Part shown: positions 8,857-17,309 of the stretch, piece after piece | How positions within the stretch are numbered: the first letter of the stretch is position 1 | Layout of the letters: every line of letters begins with the position of its first letter | Assembly (NCBI GenBank): GCA_018663505.1 | Contig: JABJQG010000003.1 | Coordinates: 62,001 to 126,000 of the forward strand | Length of the DNA stretch: 64,000 bases | Source: Pseudobdellovibrionaceae bacterium | Lineage (GTDB): Bacteria; Bdellovibrionota; Bdellovibrionia; Bdellovibrionales; UBA1609 | Reading direction: 5' to 3' | The notes under the pieces: generated by a model | Database searches by the model: none | The model's input: the letters and a program-made list of their open reading frames with translations, nothing else | Told to the model about the DNA's origin: nothing | Program-made: the position numbers and the translations under genes

Positions 8857-9361
8857 TTATATACAGCTTCTAAATAATGCTAAAAATATTTCTCCAGAAA
8901 AATTAAAAAAAATCTACCTAGATGGAGCCCTCGCCTTTCACCCAGACCGAAATCCAGGAAATAGCAAGGCTGAGGAGAGTTTTAAAATTCTTACCCAGTT
9001 ATATAGAGAGCTACAGAATGGTGACATCACCCAAATCAACCCTACTCCTAACTTAGAAAAACTAGGTTCTCTTGACGAATATAAAAAGCTATTTAAACAA
9101 GCAGTAAACTTTGCCTTCCCAGACAAAGGACCTCACCTAATTTTCCACCTACTTATCACTCAATCAGAGGCGAATTATGGTTGCGAAAAAAAAATTACTT
9201 TTTACCGCTCTAATGACAAGAAAAAAGAGAAAATAAAACTCTCACTCAAGGTGCCCGCCGGGACTAAGGACCTACAAAGATTGAAAATAAAAGGAGAAGG
9301 TACCCAACTTAAAAAAGCAGCGCATTCCGGTGACTTATTTGTTCTCATCCACACAGTTTAA
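8840..9361 (+). CDS. Minimal DnaJ-like co-chaperone: J domain plus one C-terminal substrate domain
   Basis: A 173-residue protein. Residues 1-60 form a J domain with the DnaK-stimulating HPD motif (H34-P35-D36, in AFHPDRNPG). Residues 95-173 match the last beta domain of DnaJ (SLKVPAGTKDLQRLKIKGEG then SGDLFVLI). The Gly/Phe linker and zinc-finger repeats of full-length DnaJ (about 370 residues) are absent, and only one substrate domain is present. The start ATG lies inside the end of grpE, so the pair is likely translated together. By inference it delivers clients or simply activates DnaK. The canonical dnaJ may exist elsewhere. Confidence 0.8.
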   Translation: MKTLNDYIQLLNNAKNISPEKLKKIYLDGALAFHPDRNPGNSKAEESFKILTQLYRELQNGDITQINPTPNLEKLGSLDEYKKLFKQAVNFAFPDKGPHLIFHLLITQSEANYGCEKKITFYRSNDKKKEKIKLSLKVPAGTKDLQRLKIKGEGTQLKKAAHSGDLFVLIHTV

Positions 9362-9674
9362 TCAAGATTACAGTTTCAAACATGTTTTATACTTTTTCAT
9401 TTCGCTAGCCTTAGAAGCACAACCAGTTCGAACTTCTGTTACTTGCTTTGAATTCTCTCTTCTTAGATCTGAAGAATTTTGCGCCAAAAGCGAGTTCGGA
9501 TCGCAGCCCGAAGGGCGAGAACCGCATGTCTGAGCCTTTTGGTGTTAAATTCTTCAGATTTAAGAAGAGAGAATTCAATGCAAGTAACAGAAGTTCCGTG
9601 TCATAGACAATGTAGACACTGCGATAAAAAACTCTTAAGATAAACCATAAAAAACTCAAATCCTCGAGGTCATC
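9362..9674. other. 313-base intergenic region dominated by a long palindrome
   Basis: The gap between the J-domain gene and the next lipoprotein gene holds the 165-base palindrome annotated separately, flanked by about 70 AT-rich bases on each side. No open frame in it looks real; the two overlapping short frames arise from the palindrome itself. Confidence 0.6.
9431..9595. repeat. 165-base imperfect palindrome with 49-base arms and GC-rich core
   Basis: The arms 9431-9479 and 9547-9595 are reverse complements at 47 of 49 positions. One mismatch would be a G-U pair in + strand RNA and the other is T-T. Pairing continues inward through CCAAAAG (9484-9490) and CTTTTGG. The central 50 bases are clearly GC-richer than the surroundings and hold small hairpins (GCCC-GAA-GGGC). 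No transposase or target duplication is visible. It could be a MITE-like element, a REP-type repeat or a long 3' untranslated hairpin. Confidence 0.75.
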
Positions 9675-11660
9675 TTGAAGTCTCTCCTTATTTTTATTCT
9701 GCTAAGTCTTTTAGTCTCTTGTGCCACAAAGCCACAAAAAATTGCACCCACTAAAGCCCCTTTAAAGGCCCATCAACTCTATAAAAAAGCCAAGAAAAAA
9801 GAAAAAAGAAAAAAGTATGTAATGGCTATAAAGTATCTTAACCAACTCATTAAAAAATACCCCGCATCCGAAATTACTGACGATGCTATAATCTTAAAAG
9901 GGCACATCTTCTTTAAGCAAAAAAAATATGAAAAAGCTTATAAAGAATATATATCGGTAGTTAATTCAGATATTCATAGCCCTGAAGAAACTAATGCACT
10001 TTATTACAGCGCTAAGTCCCTTTCAAATATCTTTCGATTTAACGAAGCCTTAGGTGTTACAGATCAAATTTTAAGTGCTGAACATGTTGAACTATCCACC
10101 TTAGCTAATACACATAAACTGCGATACCATCTTTTTTCTCAACTTGGCGACCCTCTTGATGCTCTGAGATCCCTTTACGAACTCACCCAAATCAACCTAA
10201 AAACTGATTTCAAGAAAAAGTACACTCTCAAAGCCATGGAGCATATTCAGTCAAAATTAGATCAAAACCAATTAGTTCTTGTGGCCAACAGTTCTGAATT
10301 TGGCATCTTAAGAGCCTATGCTCTATACAAGGTTGGCCTTTATTATTTTGACCTAAAAGAATACTCTCAAGCCACAGACGCCTTTACTGACTCCATAAAT
10401 ATCGCACCTGATGCCAGTTTTACAGAAAATGCTAAAGAAAGGCTAGAGCAACTTTTAGCCAGAAATAAAGTAAATGCCACAACAATTGGTGTAATTTTAC
10501 CATTAACCGGTCGATATAAGAGTGTAGCTCAAAAAATTTTAAAAGGACTACAACTGGGTTTAGGAATATACGGAAATACACGTTCCAATTTCACTTTATC
10601 TGTAATGGACAGCGGTCAAAACCCTGATGTTGCCAGGCGTGCTGTCACTGAACTTGTGGCAAAAGACCATGTGATTGCAATCGTGGGAAGTTTACTCTCA
10701 AAGACATCCACTGCTGTGGCTTCTAAGGCTGATGAGCTAGGTGTTCCCAATATTAGCTTCTCCCAAAAACCTGGCCTAACAAATATTGGTGAACATGTAT
10801 TTAGAAATGCTGTCACTGCAGAAATGCAAATTAGACATCTTGTAAACGAGGCCATTCATATCAGAAAACTTAAAAAGTTTGCTATTTTATACCCTAACGA
10901 CCCCTACGGTGTTGAATATGCCAATTTGTTTTGGGATGAAGTCTTAGCACAAGGTGGAGAAATTGTTGGAGCGCAAAAATATCCACCAAAAGAAACAAAT
11001 TTCTCTGGTCCCCTCAGTCGATTAGTGGGTACTTTCTATTATGAAGATCGCCTTAGTGAATACCAATTTTTATTAAAAGATTGGTATGGAAAACAAAAAT
11101 ATCTAAACTCAAGGGTTACCCCTCCAGATGACCTACTTCCACCGGTTATTGACTTTCAAGCACTTTTCATACCTGATAACACCAAAGCATTAGGGCAAAT
11201 CTCACCCACTTTAGCCTATCATGATATTGATGATATACATTTAATGGGTACGAATTTATGGAACAACAAAACCTTCATTCAAAGATCTGGTAAATTTGTT
11301 GATCAATCTTTTTTCATGGATGTTTTGTTAAGCAAAGATAAGGATTTTAAAAAAACGGAATTTTACAAACTATATAAAGATACATATAATGATACGCCAT
11401 CACTTTTTGAAGCCCAAGCCTATGATATTGGGTTGATTTTACAACAACTTATTGTCTCGGGATCTCAAAATCGAATAGATCTCTCAAAAAGCTTAAATAA
11501 TATTTACCAGTTTAATGGCTCATTTGGGCAATTAAAGGTCAATAATATGCGAGAGATTATACGTCCTCTTTATACTCTAGAAGTAAAAGAAGGAAAAATT
11601 CAAAAAATATTGGGTGCTCATTCACCAAATAAACCGCAAAAATCTAAGCTATCAAAATAA
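9675..11660 (+). CDS. Lipoprotein with TPR repeats fused to a periplasmic-binding-protein domain (LpoA-like architecture)
   Basis: A 661-residue envelope lipoprotein. The signal peptide ends in the lipobox LVSC (Cys16), followed by Ala, which favours outer-membrane sorting. Residues about 30-265 are TPR-like helical repeats (YKKAKKKEKRKKYVMAIKYLNQLIKKYP is typical). From about 270 a type-I periplasmic-binding fold starts with TIGVILPLTGRYKSVAQKILKGL and runs to about 640, as in Leu/Ile/Val-binding proteins. The same order occurs in LpoA, the outer-membrane activator of penicillin-binding protein 1A, but I see no decisive LpoA motif. The start is TTG with GAGGT 5 bases before. Confidence 0.75.
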   Translation: MKSLLIFILLSLLVSCATKPQKIAPTKAPLKAHQLYKKAKKKEKRKKYVMAIKYLNQLIKKYPASEITDDAIILKGHIFFKQKKYEKAYKEYISVVNSDIHSPEETNALYYSAKSLSNIFRFNEALGVTDQILSAEHVELSTLANTHKLRYHLFSQLGDPLDALRSLYELTQINLKTDFKKKYTLKAMEHIQSKLDQNQLVLVANSSEFGILRAYALYKVGLYYFDLKEYSQATDAFTDSINIAPDASFTENAKERLEQLLARNKVNATTIGVILPLTGRYKSVAQKILKGLQLGLGIYGNTRSNFTLSVMDSGQNPDVARRAVTELVAKDHVIAIVGSLLSKTSTAVASKADELGVPNISFSQKPGLTNIGEHVFRNAVTAEMQIRHLVNEAIHIRKLKKFAILYPNDPYGVEYANLFWDEVLAQGGEIVGAQKYPPKETNFSGPLSRLVGTFYYEDRLSEYQFLLKDWYGKQKYLNSRVTPPDDLLPPVIDFQALFIPDNTKALGQISPTLAYHDIDDIHLMGTNLWNNKTFIQRSGKFVDQSFFMDVLLSKDKDFKKTEFYKLYKDTYNDTPSLFEAQAYDIGLILQQLIVSGSQNRIDLSKSLNNIYQFNGSFGQLKVNNMREIIRPLYTLEVKEGKIQKILGAHSPNKPQKSKLSK

Positions 11661-11772
11661 AAAACTGGACTAGATCTTAGTATTAATTACCTTGCTAATA
11701 TAAGCTAATTAACTGATATCTCGTCCTTAATGCCTCTGTGTTCGATATAAAGACATTGATATAAGTATATTT

Positions 11773-11786
11773 TATGGCTCGCCATA
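11773..11786. promoter_or_regulatory. 14-base palindrome upstream of the dksA-like leader
   Basis: TATGGC-TC-GCCATA is a perfect inverted repeat 60 bases upstream of the hairpin leader. It has the size and symmetry of a dimeric regulator site, and a CATAAT -10-like element follows at 11799. The regulator is unknown. Confidence 0.35.
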
Positions 11787-11844
11787 TTATTTATATTTCA
11801 TAATATTTAACCTAAATAGGCCCCACATCTGTCTTTTATAGCAC

Positions 11845-11940
11845 AAGTCCCAAGGACGGGACTTAGGTAGGAAAGGATATCCTGCCTTGCCAAGGATGGC
11901 AAAAATTGGGGAATAAACTCCAGAAGAATCCAGGATGGAT
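11845..11940 (+). promoter_or_regulatory. Leader with serial GGA-loop hairpins, candidate CsrA/RsmA-binding RNA
   Basis: Four stem-loops present GGA in the loop: AAGTCCC/GGGACTT around AAGGAC (11845-11864); AGGTAGGA/TCCTGCCT around AAGGATA (11865-11887, one U-G pair); TTGCC/GGCAA around AAGGAT (11887-11902); ATCC/GGAT around AGGAT (11928-11940). CsrA-family proteins recognise ANGGA in hairpin loops, and the first three GGA motifs are spaced 21 and 19 bases, fit for a CsrA dimer. The array ends 10 bases before the GGGGGAG ribosome binding site of the dksA-like gene. It could be a translational control region or a CsrB/RsmY-type sponge RNA whose end overlaps the gene. Confidence 0.6.
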
Positions 11941-11959
11941 CGCAAAAGAAGGGGGAGAG

Positions 11960-12325
11960 ATGCAAGAACTCAATAAGGAGACAATACAAAAGTGCAAAGA
12001 ATTACTGGTAAAATCGAAATCGGATATCCTTAATAAGATATCAAGTTTTCGAACAGACATTCAAATGCAAAAATTAGCTGGTGATGAAATTGACCAATCC
12101 ACAACTGTTTTACAAGAAAGTCAGATGTTATTAGAGAACCAACGACTACGTTCAAGACTTAGTGAAATTGAATCCGCGCTATTTAGAATTCAATTAGGAC
12201 AGTTTGGTTACTGCGAAGAAACTTACGAGCCCATAGAAAAAGCTAGACTTTTGGCTATCCCTTGGACTCGCCTTAGTATTGAAGGTGCAGAAATGCGAGA
12301 TTCCCTTAAAGTAAGGTTCGCATAA
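11960..12325 (+). CDS. DksA/TraR-family protein lacking most zinc-finger cysteines
   Basis: A 121-residue protein with a long coiled-coil N-terminal part (residues 1-80) and the DksA globular C-terminus (FGYCEETYEPIEKARLLAIPW). DksA proteins bind RNA polymerase's secondary channel and, with ppGpp, redirect transcription. The canonical C-x2-C-x17-C-x2-C positions read Cys85, Thr88, Ser106 and Gly109, so a zinc finger cannot form; zinc-independent DksA2-type proteins show similar losses. The frame is open further upstream, but the ATG at 11960 has GGGGGAG immediately before it and gives a normal family length. The GGA-hairpin leader precedes it. Confidence 0.85.
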   Translation: MQELNKETIQKCKELLVKSKSDILNKISSFRTDIQMQKLAGDEIDQSTTVLQESQMLLENQRLRSRLSEIESALFRIQLGQFGYCEETYEPIEKARLLAIPWTRLSIEGAEMRDSLKVRFA

Positions 12326-12326
12326 G

Positions 12327-12351
12327 CTATTTTCCCTCTGTAAAGGAGGGA
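12327..12351 (+). terminator. Hairpin after the dksA-like gene
   Basis: TTTTCCCTC pairs with GAGGGAAAA around a short TGTAAAG loop, starting a few bases after the dksA-like stop codon. Its AT-rich 3' side is not a pure T run, so it may act as a terminator or as an RNA-end stabiliser. Confidence 0.5.
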
Positions 12352-12356
12352 AAATT

Positions 12357-12388
12357 ACGTTTTTATAAAACTTAACGTTTTTATAAAA
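12357..12388. repeat. Tandem 14-base direct repeat upstream of lon
   Basis: ACGTTTTTATAAAA occurs at 12357-12370 and again at 12375-12388, 18 bases apart, about 130 bases before lon. Two identical half-sites nearly two helical turns apart suggest a regulator-binding site or a duplicated promoter segment. Confidence 0.4.
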
Positions 12389-12517
12389 ATATTGTGCCTT
12401 AGACCTGTAATTTAAAAACAGGACCTAGATTTTTACGTTTACTCTTAAAAACTTTTAAACTTCTTCCGTTAAGTACTATGAGAAATTAAAACAACTTGCC
12501 CTTGACGGAGGCCCTTA

Positions 12518-14929
12518 ATGAGTTTTGATAATAAAGCAGTAGAAATTCCGAAAACTCTACCACTACTACCTGTTCGCGACATAGTGGTTTTCCCATATAT
12601 GATTTTACCACTTTACGTCGGCAGAGATACATCTATCCGTGCAGTCGAAGAGGCAATTTCCAAAAACAGATTGATCTTCTTAGCTTCGCAAAAGGAACTC
12701 ACCGAAGAAAATCCAAATGCCGAATCTATATATAAGACCGGAACCATCGCAATGATTATGAGAATGCGAAAACTCTCTGATGGACGTGTGAAGATTCTGA
12801 TTCAAGGTGTTTCCAAGGGACTTGTTAAAAACTTTGTACAGGAAGACAATTTCTTTGAAGTTGAAGCTGAAAAAATTGAAGAGCAAGAAGCTTCACACGA
12901 AAAAATTGAATATGAAGCAATGATAAGAAATGCTAAAGAGCAACTGGAAAAAATTATTGCTCTCGGACGAGTCCTGTCACCAGATATTTTATTAGTTCTT
13001 GATGATGTTACTGATCCTGGAAGATTAGCTGATCTTATTGCATCGAATCTTGGTTTAAAAGTTTCTGATGCGCAAAGCGTTTTAGAAACTGATGATCCTA
13101 AAAAACGTTTAGAGGTTGTAAATGAAATTTTAGCTAATGAACTTGAAGTATTACAAATGCAAGCAAGAATTAGAAACACAGCTAAAGACGAAATGTCAAA
13201 AAGCCAAAGAGAATACTTTTTAAGAGAGCAATTAAGAGCAATTAAAAATGAACTCGGCGATACTGATTCTAAATCTGATGATATGGATGATTTAAGAAAC
13301 AAAATTGCCACAGCTGGAATGCCAGAAAGTGTTTTAGAAGAAGCTCTTAAGCAATTTGGTCGTTTAGAAAAGATGCACCCAGATGCTAGTGAAGCATCAA
13401 TGGTTAGAACATATTTAGACCTTATGGCTGATCTACCTTGGAATAAATCCACAAAAGATAATCTAGACATTGTAAAAGCTAAAGAAATTTTAGACGAAGA
13501 TCATTATGACCTTGAAAAAGTTAAAGACCGTATTCTAGAATTTCTTGCTGTAAGACAGCTTGCTCCTAAAATGAAGGGCCCAATTCTTTGTTTTGTTGGA
13601 CCCCCGGGTGTCGGTAAAACATCTCTGGGAAAATCTATCGCAAGATCCATGGGAAGAGAATACTTTCGTGTCTCTTTAGGTGGCGTAAAAGACGAAGCAG
13701 AAATTCGTGGACACAGAAGAACATATGTAGGAGCAATGCCTGGTAAAATTGTACAAGCTTTACAACAAGCTAAAACAAATAACCCTGTTATTGTTTTGGA
13801 TGAACTCGATAAATTAGGTTCAGATTTTAGAGGGGATCCAAGTGCAGCTATGCTAGAGGTTCTTGACCCTGAGCAAAACTCAACATTTCGTGATAATTAT
13901 CTCAATGTTGATTTCAACCTCAGTAATGTGCTGTTCATCGCAACAGCCAACGTATTTGATAATATCCCTCCTGCACTACGTGACAGAATGGAAACCATAC
14001 AAATTTCAGGATACACTGAAAATGACAAACTTTTAATTACTAAAAAACATCTTCTTGAAAGACAAATTGAAAATAATGGAATTTCAAAAGACCATATTGA
14101 ATTTTCTGACGAAGGCATTCAGTATCTGATAGCTCATTACACTCGTGAAGCTGGGTTAAGAAACCTAGAAAGGGAAGTGGGCTCAGTTTGCAGAAAAGTG
14201 GCCAAAGAAGTAGTTCTTGGACACAAAGGAAAAAAAGTCATAGATGGACAGTCTGTACAAGAATTATTAGGTCCACCTCGATTTATTAGAGATGAAACTT
14301 TTAAAGAATCCCAAGTGGGTATTGTAACAGGGCTTGCCTGGACACAAGCCGGGGGAGAGATTCTTTACGTTGAAGCTCTCAGTATGAGAGGCAAAGGAGA
14401 AATGATTCTTACTGGCCAATTAGGTGATGTAATGAAAGAATCTGCACAAGCGGCCCTTAGTTATGCTAAAGCGCATTGGAAACAGTTAGGTATTTCAGAA
14501 AAATGGTTTGAACAAAATGGTGTTCACATACATTTACCAGCTGGAGCAATTCCTAAAGATGGTCCTTCTGCAGGTGTAACTTTAACTACAGCTTTAATTA
14601 GTTTAATGACCGATACCCCGGTAAGACATGATGTTGCCATGACTGGTGAAGTCACACTTTCCGGAAGAGTTCTTCCCGTAGGTGGTATTAGAGAAAAAGC
14701 ACTTGCTGCTCTCTCTCAAGGTATTACAGAAATTATAATGCCAGTTGCTAATCAAAAAGATACCTTAGAAATTCCGAAAGAATTTAAAGAAAAAATGAAC
14801 TTTATTTTTGTGGAAAATGTAGACGAAGTTTTTGCAGTAGCTTTTGCCAAAAAAGGCCAGAAAAAGAAAACTACGGCCAAGACAGGCAAAAAACCAAAAA
14901 CACCTGCTGCAGCATCATCTGCAGCATAA
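12518..14929 (+). CDS. lon: ATP-dependent protease Lon
   Basis: An 803-residue Lon, the cytoplasmic AAA+ protease that degrades misfolded and regulatory proteins. The N-terminal substrate domain starts at [14 protein letters not shown]. The AAA+ module has Walker A GPPGVGKT (residues 361-368). The protease domain has the Ser-Lys dyad at Ser684 (KDGPSAGV) and Lys727 ([10 protein letters not shown]), with the same 43-residue spacing as in E. coli Lon. The C-terminus ends in a Lys/Ala/Thr-rich tail (about residues 783-803) not found in E. coli. GGAGG lies 6 bases before the ATG. A strong hairpin terminator follows. Confidence 0.98.
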   Translation: MSFDNKAVEIPKTLPLLPVRDIVVFPYMILPLYVGRDTSIRAVEEAISKNRLIFLASQKELTEENPNAESIYKTGTIAMIMRMRKLSDGRVKILIQGVSKGLVKNFVQEDNFFEVEAEKIEEQEASHEKIEYEAMIRNAKEQLEKIIALGRVLSPDILLVLDDVTDPGRLADLIASNLGLKVSDAQSVLETDDPKKRLEVVNEILANELEVLQMQARIRNTAKDEMSKSQREYFLREQLRAIKNELGDTDSKSDDMDDLRNKIATAGMPESVLEEALKQFGRLEKMHPDASEASMVRTYLDLMADLPWNKSTKDNLDIVKAKEILDEDHYDLEKVKDRILEFLAVRQLAPKMKGPILCFVGPPGVGKTSLGKSIARSMGREYFRVSLGGVKDEAEIRGHRRTYVGAMPGKIVQALQQAKTNNPVIVLDELDKLGSDFRGDPSAAMLEVLDPEQNSTFRDNYLNVDFNLSNVLFIATANVFDNIPPALRDRMETIQISGYTENDKLLITKKHLLERQIENNGISKDHIEFSDEGIQYLIAHYTREAGLRNLEREVGSVCRKVAKEVVLGHKGKKVIDGQSVQELLGPPRFIRDETFKESQVGIVTGLAWTQAGGEILYVEALSMRGKGEMILTGQLGDVMKESAQAALSYAKAHWKQLGISEKWFEQNGVHIHLPAGAIPKDGPSAGVTLTTALISLMTDTPVRHDVAMTGEVTLSGRVLPVGGIREKALAALSQGITEIIMPVANQKDTLEIPKEFKEKMNFIFVENVDEVFAVAFAKKGQKKKTTAKTGKKPKTPAAASSAA

Positions 14930-14957
14930 GCTATGAACTTGATTTGTTAATATTCAT

Positions 14958-14985
14958 AAAAAGAGAACCATGAGGTTCTCTTTTT
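14958..14985. terminator. Bidirectional rho-independent terminator after lon
   Basis: AAAAAGAGAACC and GGTTCTCTTTTT form a perfect 12-bp stem with an ATGA loop. It has a T run on the + strand and, because the arms are A/T-flanked, also on the - strand. It sits between convergent lon and the EEP lipoprotein gene and can stop both. Confidence 0.9.
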
Positions 14986-15097
14986 ATTTATAGAGCTTAT
15001 AAGTTATAAATTTATTTTTTTAACACTTTGTTATAGTGCAGGTTCCTACTACACAGAGTAAACTTTGAGTTATGAAAAATTCATGTGTGGTAACTGC

Positions 15098-16975
15098 TTA
15101 ATTTTCAGTTAATTCAAGTAAATACCTTAATAGTCTTTTATACGTTCCATCTACTTCACTATTCTTACAAGTAAGTTGCTCTAAATTGTTGCCAATAAAA
15201 AATTTTAATTTTGTATTTTTATTATTACTGAGTTGTTCTTTTGTTCTTTGCCAGATTACATTACTTTTAAAGTATTCAGATGGTTCTACCTGTCTGCGAT
15301 CACTCTCTAAAGAAAAGTCTTCTACTAATTTTTCACATATTTCATTTACCGTATGCATAGTCTTAGAAAAATGATCCGTAAGATGAATTTTATTTTCATA
15401 GCCAATACTTAAAGTATTGAGCTGAATGATTAAATGTCCATTTTTATACTGATCACCATCACAAGTTACAGGTTCTAATTCATCACGAGGATCAACTCTT
15501 GAAAAAGATTGGCAATGAGCTGCCTTACTAGATACTTCTAGCGTTTGTGGGTTAGCGTTTGATAATCCCGTATTGTCATTTATGCTATTTGATTTAAGTG
15601 CAAAAAGGTCACTCTGCAAAGGAGTATCTTTTGGCAAAAACTTAATCCTTGTGCCTAATAACGCATGATCAGAGCTAAAATATCCAAGCTTTTTGCTATC
15701 ATTGATTTCTGACTTTGGAAATTTTCTTTGATATTCTTTTATTATAGTTTCAACAATTTTTATGTTTGGACTAGTTAAAATATAATCTATTCTTGTTTTA
15801 TTTTCCACAACCTGAGTACTCTGCAAAACACTAATAGAATTTTCAGGCTTAGTTACATCACTGTAAACATCACTGTAAATCTCATTATTAAAACTGGAAT
15901 GGTTACAAGTCTGAAACTGGATATTATTTTCAGTATGGCACAACGAATCTTTATAACCATATTTGGGAAAGCTTGTACCTGGTGGTTTCTTTATTTTTCT
16001 AAGTTTTTGTTTTTTTTGATTTAAAATAAAATCCATACCTGGAGAAATACTTCGTTCATTAAAGTCACCCGTAATAATCACAGGATAATTGGAATTAAAC
16101 CTCTTTTCGTCAGCTAAAGTATAGGCAATCACTTGAATTTGTTTTTGCCTTAGAATTGGGTCTTTATAAAAAATATGTGTATTCACCACATAGAATGGGT
16201 AAGGTAATAAGGCAGATTTATCTATTAGTAAAACCCAATTAGCAATTTTATAGGCGGCTTTTTTAAATCTACTTTTATACGTTGGCCCTAAAACGGACTC
16301 ATCAGAGTAAAGCCAAAATGTTCCATTATCAATCAAGCTAAATCTTTTTTCATTAATTATGATCGGATTAAATTCATCATTTGAGCCACGGTTTTTCCCA
16401 GAAATTAGGCAATATGAATGACTATTATCTTTTGTTTGTTCATCCTTAACAATTTCTTTAAAGTCTTTTAACTGTGATCCTAATACCTCTTGAAGACCTA
16501 TAATATCAGGCTTGTTGCCTTCACATTTTTGATCATCAACCACACTACCCACAGATCCATAAGTTTTCTGAAGTACTCCTTTATTATATTTTTTGTCTGT
16601 TATGACATTACGAGGCTCAACACCTGGAATTTCATTATGTAAACACAATGCTTGGCTAACCCAAATTTTTCTATCACAATATTCACACTCCGGCTCTTCT
16701 TCTCTATCCAGTTGACTATTATTTTCCTCATTGTTTTTTTCATTTTTATTACTTCGCCATTTACGTGTGTAGATACCTTTATCTTCCCAATTCAGTTTCA
16801 AAATGTTATAAGAATAAATCAATAAATCATCTTGTGATGGTTTTTGAACACTAAGATCTTTTGGAAGTTCTGATTTTTTACATGTATTTACAGGTGAAGT
16901 GTCTGAATCACAGCCCGCAAATCCCAAAATAAAGACAGATACTAGGAAAAGGCTAATAACTTTAAGCATAATCAT
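15098..16975 (-). CDS. Exported lipoprotein of the endonuclease/exonuclease/phosphatase (EEP) fold
   Basis: A 625-residue protein with lipobox FAGC (Cys22) followed by Asp, which in enteric bacteria signals inner-membrane retention. EEP landmarks appear in order: YSYNILKLNW (first strand), KPDIIGLQEVLG (metal-binding Glu), VVNTHIFY, VIITGDFNE (catalytic Asp/Asn), TRIDYILTSP and FSSDHALLG (catalytic His). A metal-dependent phosphodiesterase is expected; DNase, RNase and sphingomyelinase share this fold. An insertion at about residues 60-120 has paired cysteines (ECEYCDRK), and about 180 extra residues follow the EEP domain. AAGGA precedes the first ATG at a good distance. Substrate is unknown. 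Confidence 0.8.
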   Translation of the reverse strand: MIMLKVISLFLVSVFILGFAGCDSDTSPVNTCKKSELPKDLSVQKPSQDDLLIYSYNILKLNWEDKGIYTRKWRSNKNEKNNEENNSQLDREEEPECEYCDRKIWVSQALCLHNEIPGVEPRNVITDKKYNKGVLQKTYGSVGSVVDDQKCEGNKPDIIGLQEVLGSQLKDFKEIVKDEQTKDNSHSYCLISGKNRGSNDEFNPIIINEKRFSLIDNGTFWLYSDESVLGPTYKSRFKKAAYKIANWVLLIDKSALLPYPFYVVNTHIFYKDPILRQKQIQVIAYTLADEKRFNSNYPVIITGDFNERSISPGMDFILNQKKQKLRKIKKPPGTSFPKYGYKDSLCHTENNIQFQTCNHSSFNNEIYSDVYSDVTKPENSISVLQSTQVVENKTRIDYILTSPNIKIVETIIKEYQRKFPKSEINDSKKLGYFSSDHALLGTRIKFLPKDTPLQSDLFALKSNSINDNTGLSNANPQTLEVSSKAAHCQSFSRVDPRDELEPVTCDGDQYKNGHLIIQLNTLSIGYENKIHLTDHFSKTMHTVNEICEKLVEDFSLESDRRQVEPSEYFKSNVIWQRTKEQLSNNKNTKLKFFIGNNLEQLTCKNSEVDGTYKRLLRYLLELTEN

Positions 16976-17309
16976 ATGTATTTTTCCTTAGAAAATTTGT
17001 TTTACATGAAGTCTATATTCAATTAGTATGCCTAAAACCGACCCTAGAAACTCATTTTAACAGCTATTGAGATGTCCTATAGGTTACTTAATGCATTTTT
17101 TGTCACCTGTACTGACTTTAAATCCTAAGGTTGATCAGCATTATAATAAACGAATATTATAATGCTGTTGATTGGGCCTTTTTCGGAGGCGTGGATACTT
17201 TGGGGTTAATTGCTTTAAAGGAAAAGTGAGTCATCGTGGCTCAAACTCTTTAAAACTCGTGCTCTAAAGAGTCTAACAAATTTCAAGAGCTAAACTCTTA
17301 ACATCCGAC
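16976..17309. other. 334-base intergenic region
   Basis: No gene seen. It holds the 13-bp hairpin at 17136-17167 and a second smaller inverted pair (ACTCTTTA / TAAAGAGT, near 17245-17275). The promoter of the EEP lipoprotein gene must lie at its left end. Confidence 0.4.
17136..17167. repeat. Perfect 13-bp inverted repeat hairpin
   Basis: CAGCATTATAATA and its exact complement flank an AACGAA loop, followed on the + strand by TTGATTGGGCCTTTTT. Both neighbouring genes read the - strand, where there is no T run, so it is not a textbook terminator for them. It may be a palindromic repeat or a weak + strand terminator. Confidence 0.6.

Noticed and set aside
9424-9437. AGTTCGAACTT looked like a tRNA T-loop
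   Set aside because: No acceptor, D or anticodon stem can be built around it; it lies at the palindrome boundary.
9330-9659. Two overlapping 67 and 82-residue frames on opposite strands
   Set aside because: They are formed by the palindrome, lack ribosome sites and show no protein-like composition.
12802-13470. Long frame of 222 residues opposite lon
   Set aside because: It lies wholly inside lon on the other strand and is serine-rich, as expected for antisense of a coding strand.
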